The notes below the pieces were generated by a model. It ran no database searches. It saw nothing but the letters and a program-made list of their open reading frames with translations, and was not told the DNA's origin. Of a stretch of 64,000 nt of DNA, positions 55,717-64,000 are shown one piece after another. The translations under genes were made by a program, and so were the position numbers. Origin of the DNA: Novosphingobium sp. B1 (GTDB lineage: Bacteria > Pseudomonadota > Alphaproteobacteria > Sphingomonadales > Sphingomonadaceae); NCBI RefSeq assembly GCF_900176395.1, contig NZ_FWXL01000003.1, positions 62,001 through 126,000 of the forward strand, given 5' to 3'. Position 1 is the stretch's first letter; every line of letters begins with the position of its first letter.

Positions 55717-55924
55717 CACCAAGCGCCATCCCGTATAAAGTGGCAGCAGGACGCCCGCGAGGAGTGTCCGGCCGCGGCAAGCAGTGCTGCCATGTGCCCC
55801 ATGGGGCAAGGCCAATCAAGCAAACATTGCCCCGCATTTCTGTGGAAAGACATTCTGTGCAACCGGCCCACCTCTCGTCCCGGACCTGTTGCCGCGTCCA
55901 CCGCACGGGACGCCGTTGCGCGCA

Positions 55925-57046
55925 TTACCCTCCGAAAAGCTTCAGCGACGCCACGTCGTTGATCGTGACGAACAGCATCAGCGCCATGACGAACGCAATG
56001 CCGGTGCGGAAAGCCCACTCCTGCCCGCGTTGACCGACTGGCTTCCTGCGCACGGCCTCCGCCGCGTAGAAAGCAAGGTGACCACCGTCGAGCACGGGAA
56101 TTGGCAGCAGGTTAATGAACCCCAAGTTAATCGAAATGAGCGCGACAAAACTGACGAATTGCTGCCAGCCTGAAACAAACTGCTCGCCCGAATACTTGGC
56201 GATCTTGATCGGTCCGCCAAGCTCCTTGACCTCGCGTTTGCCAGTGATGATCTGACCGATCCCGTTGACCATCATCGAGATGATGCTGCCGGTCTGCTTC
56301 ACACCCTCGACCACGGCCTCCACCGGGCCGACCGGCACGATTTCGTAGCTCTTCGGGCCGATCCCGAGGTAACCGATCTTCTGGGTATTGCCGAAGCGAT
56401 CGCTCTCCACCTTGACCGCCGCACTTACATCCAGTTGGACCTCGCGGCCGTCGCGCACGACGATCATGTTCATCGGCTCGCCCGGGTTCTGGCCGACTTC
56501 CAACCGCACATCGAGGAACGAGGACATCGTCTTGCCGCGAATGGACACGATGCGGTCTCCTGCCACGACGCCACCGCGCGCGGCAGCCGAGCCGGCCTGG
56601 ACTTCGCCAACGACCGGCGGGATGACCACCTTGCCATTGGCCAGCGTGAAGCCGGCGAGGATGACAACGGCAAGCAGCAGGTTCGTGACCGGCCCAGCAA
56701 GCACGATCAGGGCACGCTGCCACAAGGGCTTGGCCGGAAACGTGCGGTTGCGCTCCTGCTCGGGCAATGCAAGCCATTCCGCGCTGGGCTGGCTCGCCGG
56801 GTTCATGTCACCGGCAAATTGGACATAGCCACCTAGCGGCAGGGCAGAAAGCTTCCAGCGAGTCCCGCGCCTGTCGGTCCAGCCGACTAGTTCCTTCCCG
56901 AAGCCGATCGAGAAGACATCGGCTTTCACACCGAACCAGCGGCCGACGAGGTAATGGCCAAGTTCATGAATGAACACCAACGGCCCCAGCACAAGCACGA
57001 AGGCCAGCAGGGTCGTGAGAATTCCGGGACTTTCCATCGTTGGCAT
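55925..57046 (-). CDS. rseP: Site-2 protease RseP (M50B)
   Basis: Intramembrane metalloprotease of 373 residues that cleaves anti-sigma factors and remnant signal peptides. The zinc motif HELGHYLVGRWFG (His27, Glu28, His31) lies in the first helix, a PDZ domain with GDRIVSIRGK lies mid-protein, and the LLPIPVLDGGHL motif gives the third ligand. It overlaps dxr by one base. Compare the HEIGGH membrane protein at 28994-29794, which has one extra residue between the His ligands. Confidence 0.95.
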   Translation of the reverse strand: MPTMESPGILTTLLAFVLVLGPLVFIHELGHYLVGRWFGVKADVFSIGFGKELVGWTDRRGTRWKLSALPLGGYVQFAGDMNPASQPSAEWLALPEQERNRTFPAKPLWQRALIVLAGPVTNLLLAVVILAGFTLANGKVVIPPVVGEVQAGSAAARGGVVAGDRIVSIRGKTMSSFLDVRLEVGQNPGEPMNMIVVRDGREVQLDVSAAVKVESDRFGNTQKIGYLGIGPKSYEIVPVGPVEAVVEGVKQTGSIISMMVNGIGQIITGKREVKELGGPIKIAKYSGEQFVSGWQQFVSFVALISINLGFINLLPIPVLDGGHLAFYAAEAVRRKPVGQRGQEWAFRTGIAFVMALMLFVTINDVASLKLFGG

Positions 57047-58203
57047 CAGCTTTGCTGTTCCATCAGTTCGCGCGCCCTCACTCGCGCTTCGGCATCGATA
57101 GCGATCACATCGTCAAGGCATGTCGGCGCGGACTGGACGCCGCACCCCAGCACGTCCTCAACCGATTGCACGATCCGGGTGAATGCAATCTGACCATCCA
57201 GAAACGCAGCCACCGCAATCTCGTTCGCAGCGTTCATCGTTGCTGGAGCAGCTCCGCCCGCGATCACCACGTTGCGGGCAAGCCGCGTTGCCGGAAAACG
57301 CTCCTCGTCCGGTGCGCGGAAAGTCAACTGGCCGATTGCCGCAAGGTCGAGCGGCGCGCACGGCGTGTGCATCCGCGCAGGCCACGCGAGCGCCGAGGCA
57401 ATAGGCACGCGCATGTCCGAAGGACCAAGCTGCGCAAGCGTCGACCCGTCCCGGTATTCCACCATCGAATGGACGATCGATTGGGGATGGACGATGATGC
57501 GCAGCCGGTCGACCCCGACCGGAAAGAGATGATAGGCCTCGATGAACTCGAGCCCCTTGTTCATCATCGTCGCCGAATCCACGCTGATCTTTGCGCCCAT
57601 TGACCAGTTGGGGTGCTTGACCGCCTCTGCCGGCGTGGCTTTGTGAAGCTGGTCGAGCGTCCAGTCGCGGAACGGACCGCCGCTGGCGGTCAGCGTGATG
57701 GCATGGACATGCTCGATATCGTTTCCGGCAAGGCACTGGAAGATCGCATTGTGCTCGGAATCGACTGGCAGCAAGGTAGCGCCGTGGCGAGCAACCGCTG
57801 CCGTCATGACGTCACCTGCAGAGACAAGTGCTTCCTTGTTGGCAAGCGCGACCACGCCGCCACGCTCGATCGCTGCCATTGTCGGCGCCAGGCCAGCACA
57901 GCCCACGATCGCCGCGACGGTGATGTCGGCACCCCGCGCTGCCGCATCGACCAGCGCTGTTGCGCCGGCCGCTGCATGAACGCCCGTTCCTGAAAGTGCA
58001 TCGCGCAAGGCTGGCAGAGCGGCTTCATCGGCAACAACCGCCACTTCTGCCCCGAACTCGCGCGCCAGCTTGGCCAGGCCCAGCGCATCGCCATTGGCTG
58101 TCAGCGCAATAACGCGCCAATCGTCGCGATTGCGGCGAATGAGGTCCAGCGTGGATGTGCCGATCGAACCTGTGGCGCCGAGGACGGAAATGGATCTCGT
58201 CAT
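57046..58203 (-). CDS. dxr: 1-deoxy-D-xylulose 5-phosphate reductoisomerase
   Basis: Second enzyme of the MEP isoprenoid pathway, 385 residues. Family signatures are SVLGATGSIGTSTLDLI at the start, LANKEALVSAGD (around 120), PVDSEHNAIFQCL, TASGGPFRDW and HPNWSMGAKISVDSATMMNKGLE. The ATG at 58203 is chosen because it starts the NADPH motif; 58248 is also open. cdsA lies 4 bp upstream. Confidence 0.96.
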   Translation of the reverse strand: MTRSISVLGATGSIGTSTLDLIRRNRDDWRVIALTANGDALGLAKLAREFGAEVAVVADEAALPALRDALSGTGVHAAAGATALVDAAARGADITVAAIVGCAGLAPTMAAIERGGVVALANKEALVSAGDVMTAAVARHGATLLPVDSEHNAIFQCLAGNDIEHVHAITLTASGGPFRDWTLDQLHKATPAEAVKHPNWSMGAKISVDSATMMNKGLEFIEAYHLFPVGVDRLRIIVHPQSIVHSMVEYRDGSTLAQLGPSDMRVPIASALAWPARMHTPCAPLDLAAIGQLTFRAPDEERFPATRLARNVVIAGGAAPATMNAANEIAVAAFLDGQIAFTRIVQSVEDVLGCGVQSAPTCLDDVIAIDAEARVRARELMEQQS

Positions 58204-58207
58204 CGCG

Positions 58208-58954
58208 TCAGATCCCCGCCTGCGTGGCGGCCCATGCCGTTCCCGCAATGATGGCCACCGGCAGCAGGCCGTCGACGCGGTCGAACAAGCCCCCGTGCCC
58301 CGGAATCAGTCGCGACGAATCCTTCACTCCTGCGCGACGCTTGAGCCACGATTCGTAGAAATCGCCTGCCTGCGCAAAAATGGCGAGGATCGCTCCGGCA
58401 ATTGCAGCCATGCCGAGATTGGCCACCTCGAGCGCAGAGGCCAGGCTCGCTCCGGTCGGTCCGATTGCCGAGACGAGGTAGCTTGCCGAGAGCACCACCA
58501 GCGCTGCCCAGATCCCGGCAGCGGCCATGCCGCCAAACAGCCCGGCCCATGTCTTGGACGGGCTTATCCGCGGGGCGATTTTCGGCCCGCCGAGCGAACG
58601 GCCGGTGAAGTAAGCGCCCGTGTCGGTGCAGATCACCAGACCCAGCACGGCAAGCATCAGCGGTTCGGGCATGACGGCAAGCGCGAGTCCCGCCCAGCCA
58701 ATGTAGATTGCGCCGGCGATCACCATCGAGGATAGCCGCGCGGGGTCAGTCGCGATCTTGCCAACCAAGCGCACATATTCGACGAACACGCCCAGCGTGA
58801 CGGCGGCGATGAACAGGTCGAGCCACAGGCCACCGGCCCAGAATGCCAACCCTGCAATCAGCAGCATGACCACGGCCGAGAGGACTCGCACGCGCAGATC
58901 CGGATTCCGTGGCGCGTCAGCGGAAGGCGCCGTCACCACAGGATCAGCGTCCAC
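58208..58954 (-). CDS. cdsA: Phosphatidate cytidylyltransferase (CDP-diglyceride synthase)
   Basis: Integral membrane enzyme of 248 residues that makes CDP-diacylglycerol. It has several hydrophobic helices and the C-terminal Cds signature [38 protein letters not shown] is also typical. The start is GTG at 58954, which overlaps the uppS coding sequence by 11 bp. It supplies CDP-diacylglycerol to phosphatidylserine synthase, encoded at the right edge. Confidence 0.93.
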   Translation of the reverse strand: MDADPVVTAPSADAPRNPDLRVRVLSAVVMLLIAGLAFWAGGLWLDLFIAAVTLGVFVEYVRLVGKIATDPARLSSMVIAGAIYIGWAGLALAVMPEPLMLAVLGLVICTDTGAYFTGRSLGGPKIAPRISPSKTWAGLFGGMAAAGIWAALVVLSASYLVSAIGPTGASLASALEVANLGMAAIAGAILAIFAQAGDFYESWLKRRAGVKDSSRLIPGHGGLFDRVDGLLPVAIIAGTAWAATQAGI

Positions 58955-59654
58955 CGAAGCGCCTCTCGCGCGAGGCGAACTGCTCGAGCGCTTCGCGAAG
59001 GTGCGCCCCGGAGAAGTCGGGCCAGAGCACCTCGGTGAACCACATCTCGGCATAAGCCGCCTGCCACAGCAGGAAGTTGGACAGGCGAATTTCGCCGGAT
59101 GTGCGGATGATCAGGTCAAGCGGGGGCAGCGACGCAGTATCTAGTTCCGCCTCTATCGCTTCGGGCGTGACAGGCCCCTTCTCCGCCGCCTTCGCCGCCG
59201 CACGCGCAATTTCCTGCTGCGATCCGTAGTTGAGCGCGATCACGAGCGTCGTGCCGGTATTGCCCGACGTGCGCGCCATGGCATCATCGATCAGTTCTAC
59301 GATATCGGGCGCAAGCGCCTGATAATCCCCAATGATCTTCAGGCGCGTATTGTTTGCGACGAGTTCAGCGAGATCGTTGCGAATGAACGTCCTCAGCAGT
59401 CCCATGAGGTCGGCGATTTCGTCAGCCGGACGCTTCCAGTTCTCCGAGGAGAACGCATAGAGCGTCAGAGCTTCAAGCCCCAGATCCCGCGCCGCCCGAG
59501 CGATATCGCGCACGGTATCGACGCCACGCTTGTGCCCGAAGGCGCGCGGCATCATGCGCTTCTTTGCCCAGCGGCCGTTGCCATCCATGATGATGGCAAC
59601 GTGGCGGACACCCCATGGTGCCGCGTCGCCGGTCGAGGCGGGGACCGCGCTCAC
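58944..59654 (-). CDS. uppS: Isoprenyl (undecaprenyl) diphosphate synthase
   Basis: cis-Prenyltransferase of 236 residues making the C55 lipid carrier for peptidoglycan. The signature [29 protein letters not shown] contains the catalytic Asp of MDGNGR. Later [23 protein letters not shown] is also diagnostic. Start GTG overlaps the frr stop by 4 bp. Confidence 0.96.
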   Translation of the reverse strand: MSAVPASTGDAAPWGVRHVAIIMDGNGRWAKKRMMPRAFGHKRGVDTVRDIARAARDLGLEALTLYAFSSENWKRPADEIADLMGLLRTFIRNDLAELVANNTRLKIIGDYQALAPDIVELIDDAMARTSGNTGTTLVIALNYGSQQEIARAAAKAAEKGPVTPEAIEAELDTASLPPLDLIIRTSGEIRLSNFLLWQAAYAEMWFTEVLWPDFSGAHLREALEQFASRERRFGGR

Positions 59655-60208
59655 TTGCCGAGGATTTCCTTTTCCTTGGCCACGGCTGCTTCGTCGGCCT
59701 GCTTGATGATGTCGTCCGTCAGCTTCTGCAGGTCGGTCTCGGCGCGCTTGCGCTCGTCTTCCGAGATTTCCTTCTTGTTTTCATCGGCCTTGAGCGCATC
59801 CATGCCATCGCGCCGCACGTTGCGGATCGCGATGCGCGCATTCTCCGCGTACTTGCTGGCAAGCTTGGCGAGCTCCTTGCGGCGCTCCTCGGTCAGGTCG
59901 GGGATCGGCAGGCGCAGCGTCTGGCCATCACTGATCGGGTTGAGGCCGAGCCCTGCCGAACGGATCGCCTTTTCGACCGGCGTCACGTTCGACTTGTCCC
60001 ACACCTGCACTGAAAGCATGCGCGGCTCGGGCGCCGAGACGCTCGCGACCTGCGAAAGCGGCATGTGGCTTCCATAGACTTCGACGGTGATCGGATCAAG
60101 CAGCGCAGTGTTCGCGCGGCCAGTGCGCAGGCCGGAAAGATCGCCCTTCAGCGATTCCACCGCGCCCTTCATCCGGCGCTCGAGATCGGCCTTGTCATAC
60201 TTTGCCAT
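59651..60208 (-). CDS. frr: Ribosome recycling factor
   Basis: A 185-residue protein of typical three-helix-bundle composition ([28 protein letters not shown] at the start, [25 protein letters not shown], then [29 protein letters not shown]). It releases ribosomes after termination. The pyrH stop lies one base before the ATG. Confidence 0.97.
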   Translation of the reverse strand: MAKYDKADLERRMKGAVESLKGDLSGLRTGRANTALLDPITVEVYGSHMPLSQVASVSAPEPRMLSVQVWDKSNVTPVEKAIRSAGLGLNPISDGQTLRLPIPDLTEERRKELAKLASKYAENARIAIRNVRRDGMDALKADENKKEISEDERKRAETDLQKLTDDIIKQADEAAVAKEKEILGK

Positions 60209-60209
60209 G

Positions 60210-60932
60210 TCAGGCGTCCTTCTTCACAATGGTCTGCGTCCCCTCGCCCGACAGAACCTTGGCAAGGTTGCCCTGTTCGCGGATCGAGAAGACGACGATC
60301 GGAATGTTGTTGTCACGGCAGAGCGCTACCGCGCTTGCATCCATGACCTTGAGATTGTCTGCCAGAACCGTGTCGTAATCCACGGTTTCATAACGCTTTG
60401 CGGCAGAATCCTTCTTCGGATCGGCATCATAGACGCCATCCACGCTCGTGCCCTTCAGCAATGCGTCACAGCGCATTTCGGCAGCACGCAGGGCCGCGCC
60501 GGAGTCGGTCGTGAAGTAAGGTGCGCCCACGCCGGCGGCAAAGATCACGATGCGGTCCTTCTCGAGGTGCCGCTCCGCACGGCGACGGATGACCGGCTCG
60601 CAGACCTGGTCCATCTGCACCGCAGATTGCACCCGCGTCGGCACGCCCAGCTGCTCGAGCGCGTTCTGCATCGCCAGCGCGTTCATCACCGTGGCGAGCA
60701 TGCCCATGTAGTCGGCCTGCGCCCGGTCCATGCCCTTGGCCGCGCCGGCCATGCCACGGAAGATGTTGCCCCCGCCGATCACCAGGCAGATCTGCAAACC
60801 GCTATCGCGCGCGTCCTTCACCTCCTGGGCGAGCCGCGCGACATAGTCGGTATCGATCCCGAACTGCTGCTCTCCCATCAGCACTTCGCCCGAAAGCTTC
60901 AGGAGGATGCGCTTGTAGGAAGGAACGCTCAT
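60210..60932 (-). CDS. pyrH: Uridylate kinase
   Basis: UMP kinase of 240 residues. Signatures are [35 protein letters not shown] and [23 protein letters not shown]. First gene of the pyrH-frr-uppS-cdsA-dxr-rseP-bamA-skp-fabZ run. It follows tsf across a 144-bp gap with a strong terminator, so it likely has its own promoter. Confidence 0.97.
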   Translation of the reverse strand: MSVPSYKRILLKLSGEVLMGEQQFGIDTDYVARLAQEVKDARDSGLQICLVIGGGNIFRGMAGAAKGMDRAQADYMGMLATVMNALAMQNALEQLGVPTRVQSAVQMDQVCEPVIRRRAERHLEKDRIVIFAAGVGAPYFTTDSGAALRAAEMRCDALLKGTSVDGVYDADPKKDSAAKRYETVDYDTVLADNLKVMDASAVALCRDNNIPIVVFSIREQGNLAKVLSGEGTQTIVKKDA

Positions 60933-61014
60933 GAGATCGATGCACTCGTAACCAAAGGGAAGTCGCCGCCCTTATAACCCTGTGAAGGGACCTGCCAAGG
61001 GCGCAGGCATAACA

Positions 61015-61060
61015 ATCCCCGCACAGACGGGCCAGAGAACCGGCCCGTCCATGCGGGGAT
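61015..61060 (-). terminator. Terminator after tsf
   Basis: A long hairpin, with inner GACGGGCC/GGCCCGTC and outer CCCCGCA/TGCGGGG arms, follows tsf on the minus strand; the downstream run is only weakly T-rich. Confidence 0.75.
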
Positions 61061-61076
61061 CATGTAGCGCAAGAGC

Positions 61077-62003
61077 TTACTTGATGCCGGCAGCAGCAGC
61101 CACTTCGGCAGCGAAGTCGGTCTCTTCCTTCTCGATGCCTTCGCCGAGCTGGAAGCGGACGTAGTCCTTCAGCACGATCTTGGTGCCGGCCTCCTTGCCA
61201 GCGGCATCGACGACCTGCTGGATGGTCGACTTGTTGTCCATCACGAAGATCTGCGAAAGCAGCGCGTTTTCCTTGGCATACTTGGCGACGGCACCGTCGA
61301 CCATCTTGGCCTGGACTTCGGCAGGCTTGCCGCTTTCGGCGGCTTTTTCGGCCGCGATCTTGCGCTCGCGGGCGATCAGTTCAGCGTCGAGGTCTTCCGA
61401 GGTCAACGCCTGCGGGAAGGCAGCGGCGATGTGCATCGCGATCTGCTTGCCGAGTGCTTCGAGCTTGTCAGCCGCAGCTTCGGATTCAAGCGCGACGAGC
61501 ACGCCGATCTTGCCGAGGTTGGTGGCCGCAGCGTTGTGCATGTAGGGCACGACGACGCCATTTGCGACTTCAACATGCTTGATGCGACGCAGCTGTTGGT
61601 TTTCACCAATCGTGGCGACGTTGTTGGTCAGCTTGTCGGCGACCGAACCGCCGTCCGGATAGGCGGCAGCCTTGAGCGTCTCGACGTCCGAAGCGCCGGT
61701 GTTGAGCGCAACTTCGGTCGCCTTGCGAACGAAGTCCTGGAACTGGTCGTTCTTGGCAACGAAGTCGGTTTCCGAGTTCACTTCGACGGCAACGCCCTTG
61801 GTGCCGGAAACGGCCACGCCGACGAGGCCTTCAGCCGCGGTACGGCTCGACTTCTTGGCGGCGGCAGCAAGGCCCTTGGCGCGCAGCGCGTCGACAGCGG
61901 CTTCGAAGTCGCCACCGGCTTCGTCGAGAGCCTTCTTGCAGTCCATCATGCCGGCGCCAGTGCGCTCGCGCAGGTTCTTCACGTCAGCGGCGGTATAAGC
62001 CAT
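61077..62003 (-). CDS. tsf: Elongation factor Ts
   Basis: Guanine-nucleotide exchange factor for EF-Tu, 308 residues. The N-terminal [28 protein letters not shown] and the [27 protein letters not shown]-like start are characteristic, as is [16 protein letters not shown]. It is downstream of rpsB in the classic order. Confidence 0.97.
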   Translation of the reverse strand: MAYTAADVKNLRERTGAGMMDCKKALDEAGGDFEAAVDALRAKGLAAAAKKSSRTAAEGLVGVAVSGTKGVAVEVNSETDFVAKNDQFQDFVRKATEVALNTGASDVETLKAAAYPDGGSVADKLTNNVATIGENQQLRRIKHVEVANGVVVPYMHNAAATNLGKIGVLVALESEAAADKLEALGKQIAMHIAAAFPQALTSEDLDAELIARERKIAAEKAAESGKPAEVQAKMVDGAVAKYAKENALLSQIFVMDNKSTIQQVVDAAGKEAGTKIVLKDYVRFQLGEGIEKEETDFAAEVAAAAGIK

Positions 62004-62083
62004 TGCGTTGATCCTTTATCTTGAAAACGTAAGGAAGGCCGCAGCACTGCCGCGGCCCGTAATTTGCATCCGGGTCAGTCCGG

Positions 62084-62114
62084 TGACGGCCCGCACCTTG
62101 CAGCGGGGCCGTCA
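62084..62114 (-). promoter_or_regulatory. Stable hairpin in the rpsB-tsf spacer
   Basis: TGACGGCCC and GGGCCGTCA form a 9-bp stem. No T-tract follows, so it may be a processing site, attenuator or partial terminator that adjusts the rpsB:tsf ratio. Confidence 0.5.
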
Positions 62115-62128
62115 CGCGAAAATCCGGA

Positions 62129-62887
62129 TCAGGCTTCGGCCGTAGCTTCTTCAGCCAGCGGCTCGGCCATGGCGCCAAGGTCGGCGCCCGACGCGATAGC
62201 AGCATCACGGCCGCCCTTGGTGGCAGCAGCGGCAACGGCTTCGCAGTACAGGCGGATGGCGCGGCTTGCGTCGTCGTTTGCCGGAACCGGGAAGGCGATG
62301 CCGTCGGGCGAGACGTTCGAGTCGAGGATGGCGACGACCGGGATACCAAGGACGTTGGCTTCCTTGATCGCCAGCTCTTCCTTGTTGGCGTCGATCACGA
62401 ACATGACGTCCGGAATGCCGCCCATGTCGCGGATGCCGCCCAGCGACAGCTCGAGCTTGTCACGCTCGCGGGTCAGCTGAAGGACTTCCTTCTTGGTCAG
62501 ACCGGCGGTGTCGCCCGCCAGCTGCTCTTCGAGCGCCTTGAAGCGCTTGATCGAACCCGAGATGGTCTTCCAGTTGGTGAGCATGCCGCCCAGCCAGCGG
62601 TGGTTGACGTAGTGCTGACCGGCAGCACGGGCAGCCTGCGCGATCGGCTCCTGAGCCTGGCGCTTGGTGCCGACGAACAGGACCTTGCCGCCTGCCTGCA
62701 CGGTTGCCGAGATGAACTCGAGCGCGCGGGCGAACAGCGGAACGGTCTGCGACAGGTCGAGAATGTGGATGCCGTTGCGGGCGCCGAAGATGTACGGCTT
62801 CATCCGCGGATTCCAGCGGTGGGTCTGGTGGCCGAAGTGGGCTCCGGCTTCGATAAGCTGATGCATCGAGACGACTGGTGCCGCCAT
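62129..62887 (-). CDS. rpsB: 30S ribosomal protein S2
   Basis: A 252-residue protein with the family start [52 protein letters not shown] and [19 protein letters not shown]. The ATG at 62887 is chosen for its GGAAAGG Shine-Dalgarno; the frame is open to 62953. It is first in the rpsB-tsf pair. Confidence 0.97.
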   Translation of the reverse strand: MAAPVVSMHQLIEAGAHFGHQTHRWNPRMKPYIFGARNGIHILDLSQTVPLFARALEFISATVQAGGKVLFVGTKRQAQEPIAQAARAAGQHYVNHRWLGGMLTNWKTISGSIKRFKALEEQLAGDTAGLTKKEVLQLTRERDKLELSLGGIRDMGGIPDVMFVIDANKEELAIKEANVLGIPVVAILDSNVSPDGIAFPVPANDDASRAIRLYCEAVAAAATKGGRDAAIASGADLGAMAEPLAEEATAEA

Positions 62888-63059
62888 GGGTATTTCCTTT
62901 CCGGTTGTGCCTCCGGGACGCTGGAACCGCTGCGGAGCTCCCGCTGGCGGCACCGGTGAAAGTGCATCCCGTGTGGATTGTCCGCTCCAACGACAGGCGA
63001 AATGCCGGTCGAATCCTCGCGAACGCGCCGCCCCTTAAAGCATCGGGGTGAGAAAATCC

Positions 63060-63088
63060 AGCATACATTTTTGTGGCCAGCACTTGAA
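63060..63088 (-). promoter_or_regulatory. Putative promoter of rpsB
   Basis: On the minus strand TTCAAG and TATGCT are 17 bp apart, about 170 bp upstream of rpsB, implying a long 5' leader as is common for autoregulated ribosomal genes. The -35 match is weak. Confidence 0.35.
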
Positions 63089-63277
63089 GCGAAACGCCGG
63101 AGATTGATCCACGTTAGACCAACAGCGCACGAGAAATTGCTGCTTCAGATCAACAATTTGGCGGCAAAGCACGCCGATCCCGCACCCGTCTTGGCAAAAC
63201 TGCTTGACCAAATGGAACAAAACAAGAACATTAGCTCCATATCCGAATCAGTCATCGGACAGTCAGGAACGATACTG

Positions 63278-63297
63278 CAATCCACAAGTTATCCACA
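63278..63297. promoter_or_regulatory. Two phased DnaA boxes
   Basis: TTATCCACA (63289-63297) is a perfect DnaA box. CAATCCACA (63278-63286), with two mismatches at its weak end, lies exactly 11 bp away in the same orientation, one helical turn apart. Confidence 0.55.
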
Positions 63298-63306
63298 GGC
63301 AAGATC

Positions 63307-63322
63307 CTAACGCTTCGTTAAC
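63307..63322. promoter_or_regulatory. CtrA-like binding site
   Basis: CTAA-N7-TTAAC matches the alphaproteobacterial CtrA consensus TTAA-N7-TTAAC except for the first base. It lies 10 bp from the DnaA boxes and 34 bp before the small membrane-protein gene. Confidence 0.45.
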
Positions 63323-63355
63323 TGGCGGATTTGGCAGAAGGCAAGGAAACATCCA

Positions 63356-63634
63356 ATGCTCGCTCTCGTTTGCACCATCGTCTTTGCGGCAACAGCAGCT
63401 TTCGCTGTGATTGCGATCATGTTGACGATGCAGGGGCGAAAAAGCCAGATTTCCGCACTTATCTCGGAATATCGCTCGCTCGAGCGCGATCGCGAGTTTC
63501 TTGCGCGCATCACCACGCATGAGGCGGAAGTTCACCGCTCGTTTGCGGCTCCGGCACTGCGCCGGAATGCTCGTCGCGTTATGAAGTCGGCGGAAGCGGC
63601 GCGGCGCGAGCGTGCGCTGCGCGTTGCCGCCTGA
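63356..63634 (+). CDS. Small one-helix membrane protein of unknown function
   Basis: A 92-residue protein with one N-terminal helix (LALVCTIVFAATAAFAVIAIMLTM), then a polar charged region (ISEYRSLERDREFLARITTHEAEVHRS) and a strongly basic end (RRNARRVMKSAEAARRERALR). It likely sits in the inner membrane with the basic tail in the cytoplasm. GGCAAGGAAACATCC precedes the ATG. The upstream DnaA and CtrA-like sites suggest cell-cycle-linked expression, which is inference. Its last 56 bp overlap the end of the convergent pssA gene. Confidence 0.65.
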   Translation: MLALVCTIVFAATAAFAVIAIMLTMQGRKSQISALISEYRSLERDREFLARITTHEAEVHRSFAAPALRRNARRVMKSAEAARRERALRVAA

Positions 63635-64000
63635 CCTTGGCATAACGGAAAACGCCTAGCGGTATAAGCGCCATATAGACGATGCATATGCCCGAGAGCG
63701 TCAGCCAGGGCTCCGTCAAAAGCGCCACTGTTACCAGCCCCATAAGGGCAATCAGTTCAAGGCGGACACTGCGCCTCGGACGCAGTGACGTCCAGCTGAG
63801 CGTCGCGATGTTCGAAATCATCAGCAACGCGACCAGCACCAGCCAGGGTCCCACAAGCACCGGTTCCCTGAAAACCGGGTTGTCCGTCGCAATCCACAGG
63901 TAGAGCGGGAGGAAGGCCAACCCTGCTCCGACCGGTGCAGGCACGCCGGTCAGGAAGCCTGCAGACTTGTGCGGCTGATCCTCGACGTCGATACGGGCAT
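63579..64000 (-). CDS. pssA: CDP-diacylglycerol--serine O-phosphatidyltransferase, C-terminal part
   Basis: The 5' part lies beyond the right edge. The visible 140 residues include RIDVEDQPHKSAGFLTGVPAPVGAGLAFLPLYL, which resembles the PssA segment after the CDP-alcohol phosphatidyltransferase motif. Three to four helices and a basic C-terminal tail (RRQRAAHARAAPLPPTS) follow. The catalytic DGxxAR...G...D motif would lie outside the window, so the assignment rests on the C-terminal half. It uses CDP-diacylglycerol from CdsA for phosphatidylserine and then phosphatidylethanolamine. Confidence 0.75.
   Translation of the reverse strand, partial: ARIDVEDQPHKSAGFLTGVPAPVGAGLAFLPLYLWIATDNPVFREPVLVGPWLVLVALLMISNIATLSWTSLRPRRSVRLELIALMGLVTVALLTEPWLTLSGICIVYMALIPLGVFRYAKVRRQRAAHARAAPLPPTS

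Larger units (their letters stand above)
62888..63355. other. AT-richer divergent region upstream of rpsB
   Basis: This 468-bp region separates the leftward rpsB from the rightward small gene at 63356. It is visibly less GC-rich than its surroundings. It holds a candidate rpsB promoter, two DnaA boxes and a CtrA-like site (listed separately). A 110-residue plus-strand frame (62978-63310) is open but has no recognisable domain and is not called as a gene. Confidence 0.6.

Noticed and set aside
62978..63310. Possible 110-residue gene between rpsB and the small membrane protein
   Set aside because: It starts at a TTG without a Shine-Dalgarno, overlaps promoter elements and DnaA boxes, and shows no domain.
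63060..63355. Chromosomal replication origin
   Set aside because: Two DnaA boxes and a CtrA-like site are suggestive, but there are too few boxes and no flanking dnaA, hemE or parAB. Kept as a finding rather than called as an origin.

Overview
The window is a contiguous, GC-rich (low-to-mid 60s % by eye), gene-dense piece of a Gram-negative chromosome. Gene content and protein style point to an alphaproteobacterium of the Sphingomonadaceae, most likely Novosphingobium or a close relative. The supporting signs are the pyrH-frr-uppS-cdsA-dxr-rseP-bamA-skp-fabZ run with no lpxD/lpxA/lpxB (expected in sphingolipid-based outer membranes), the dapF-mtaB-ftsY-yciB operon, an HWE histidine kinase, and the M2 and S9 secreted peptidases. 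The genus is an inference from these features; no database was searched. There is no sign of a prophage, insertion sequence, CRISPR array or genomic island. This is ordinary core chromosome with a few unusual insertions.

Layout. 1-5.1 kb: the end of a membrane PAS sensor (runs off the left edge), a PHA-depolymerase-like hydrolase, a ferredoxin-NADP reductase and an N-acyl-D-amino-acid deacylase-type amidohydrolase. 5.1-9.7 kb (minus): a globin-coupled chemotaxis transducer, dnaN, and fabG-fabD. 9.8-12.2 kb: a divergent pair of LD-carboxypeptidase and an atypical MurC/Mpl-like ligase, suggesting murein recycling. 12.2-17.9 kb: a GNAT protein, a PilZ protein, a DUF808 membrane protein, a PAS-GGDEF-EAL-PilZ protein and a membrane acyltransferase. 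18.0-20.9 kb: rpsF-rpsR-rplI, then AMP nucleosidase. 21-27.6 kb (minus): a YbjN-like protein, an M2 peptidase, an alpha/beta hydrolase, asd and an S9 dipeptidyl peptidase.

27.8-32.3 kb (minus): ffh-rpsP-rimM-[membrane protein with HEIGGH]-trmD-rplS, a conserved translation operon interrupted by one unexpected gene. 32.6-39.1 kb (plus): a GGDEF-EAL protein, dapF-mtaB-ftsY-yciB in a tightly overlapping operon, a Urate_ox_N-like membrane protein and a small lipoprotein. 39.1-42.5 kb (minus): a response regulator/HWE kinase pair and kup. 42.6-47.6 kb (minus): ccmC-D-E-F-G-H-I for cytochrome c maturation, including a 46-residue ccmD. A tRNA-His and the type II secretion pseudopilins gspH-I-J-K follow. 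50.4-51.5 kb: a prolyl 4-hydroxylase-like dioxygenase and a MarR regulator. 51.6-62.9 kb (minus): rpmE, then the envelope/translation superoperon fabZ-skp-bamA-rseP-dxr-cdsA-uppS-frr-pyrH, then tsf and rpsB. The right edge holds a small one-helix membrane protein, preceded by two DnaA boxes and a CtrA-like site, and the C-terminal part of phosphatidylserine synthase.

Functional themes are envelope and peptidoglycan building, translation and co-translational targeting (ffh and ftsY are both present), c-di-GMP signalling (two GGDEF/EAL proteins, a PilZ fusion and a stand-alone PilZ), cytochrome c maturation and peptide scavenging. The most unusual items are the HExxxH membrane protein inside the rimM-trmD operon, the variant Mur ligase, the phased DnaA boxes with a CtrA-like site near the right edge, and the missing lpx genes.
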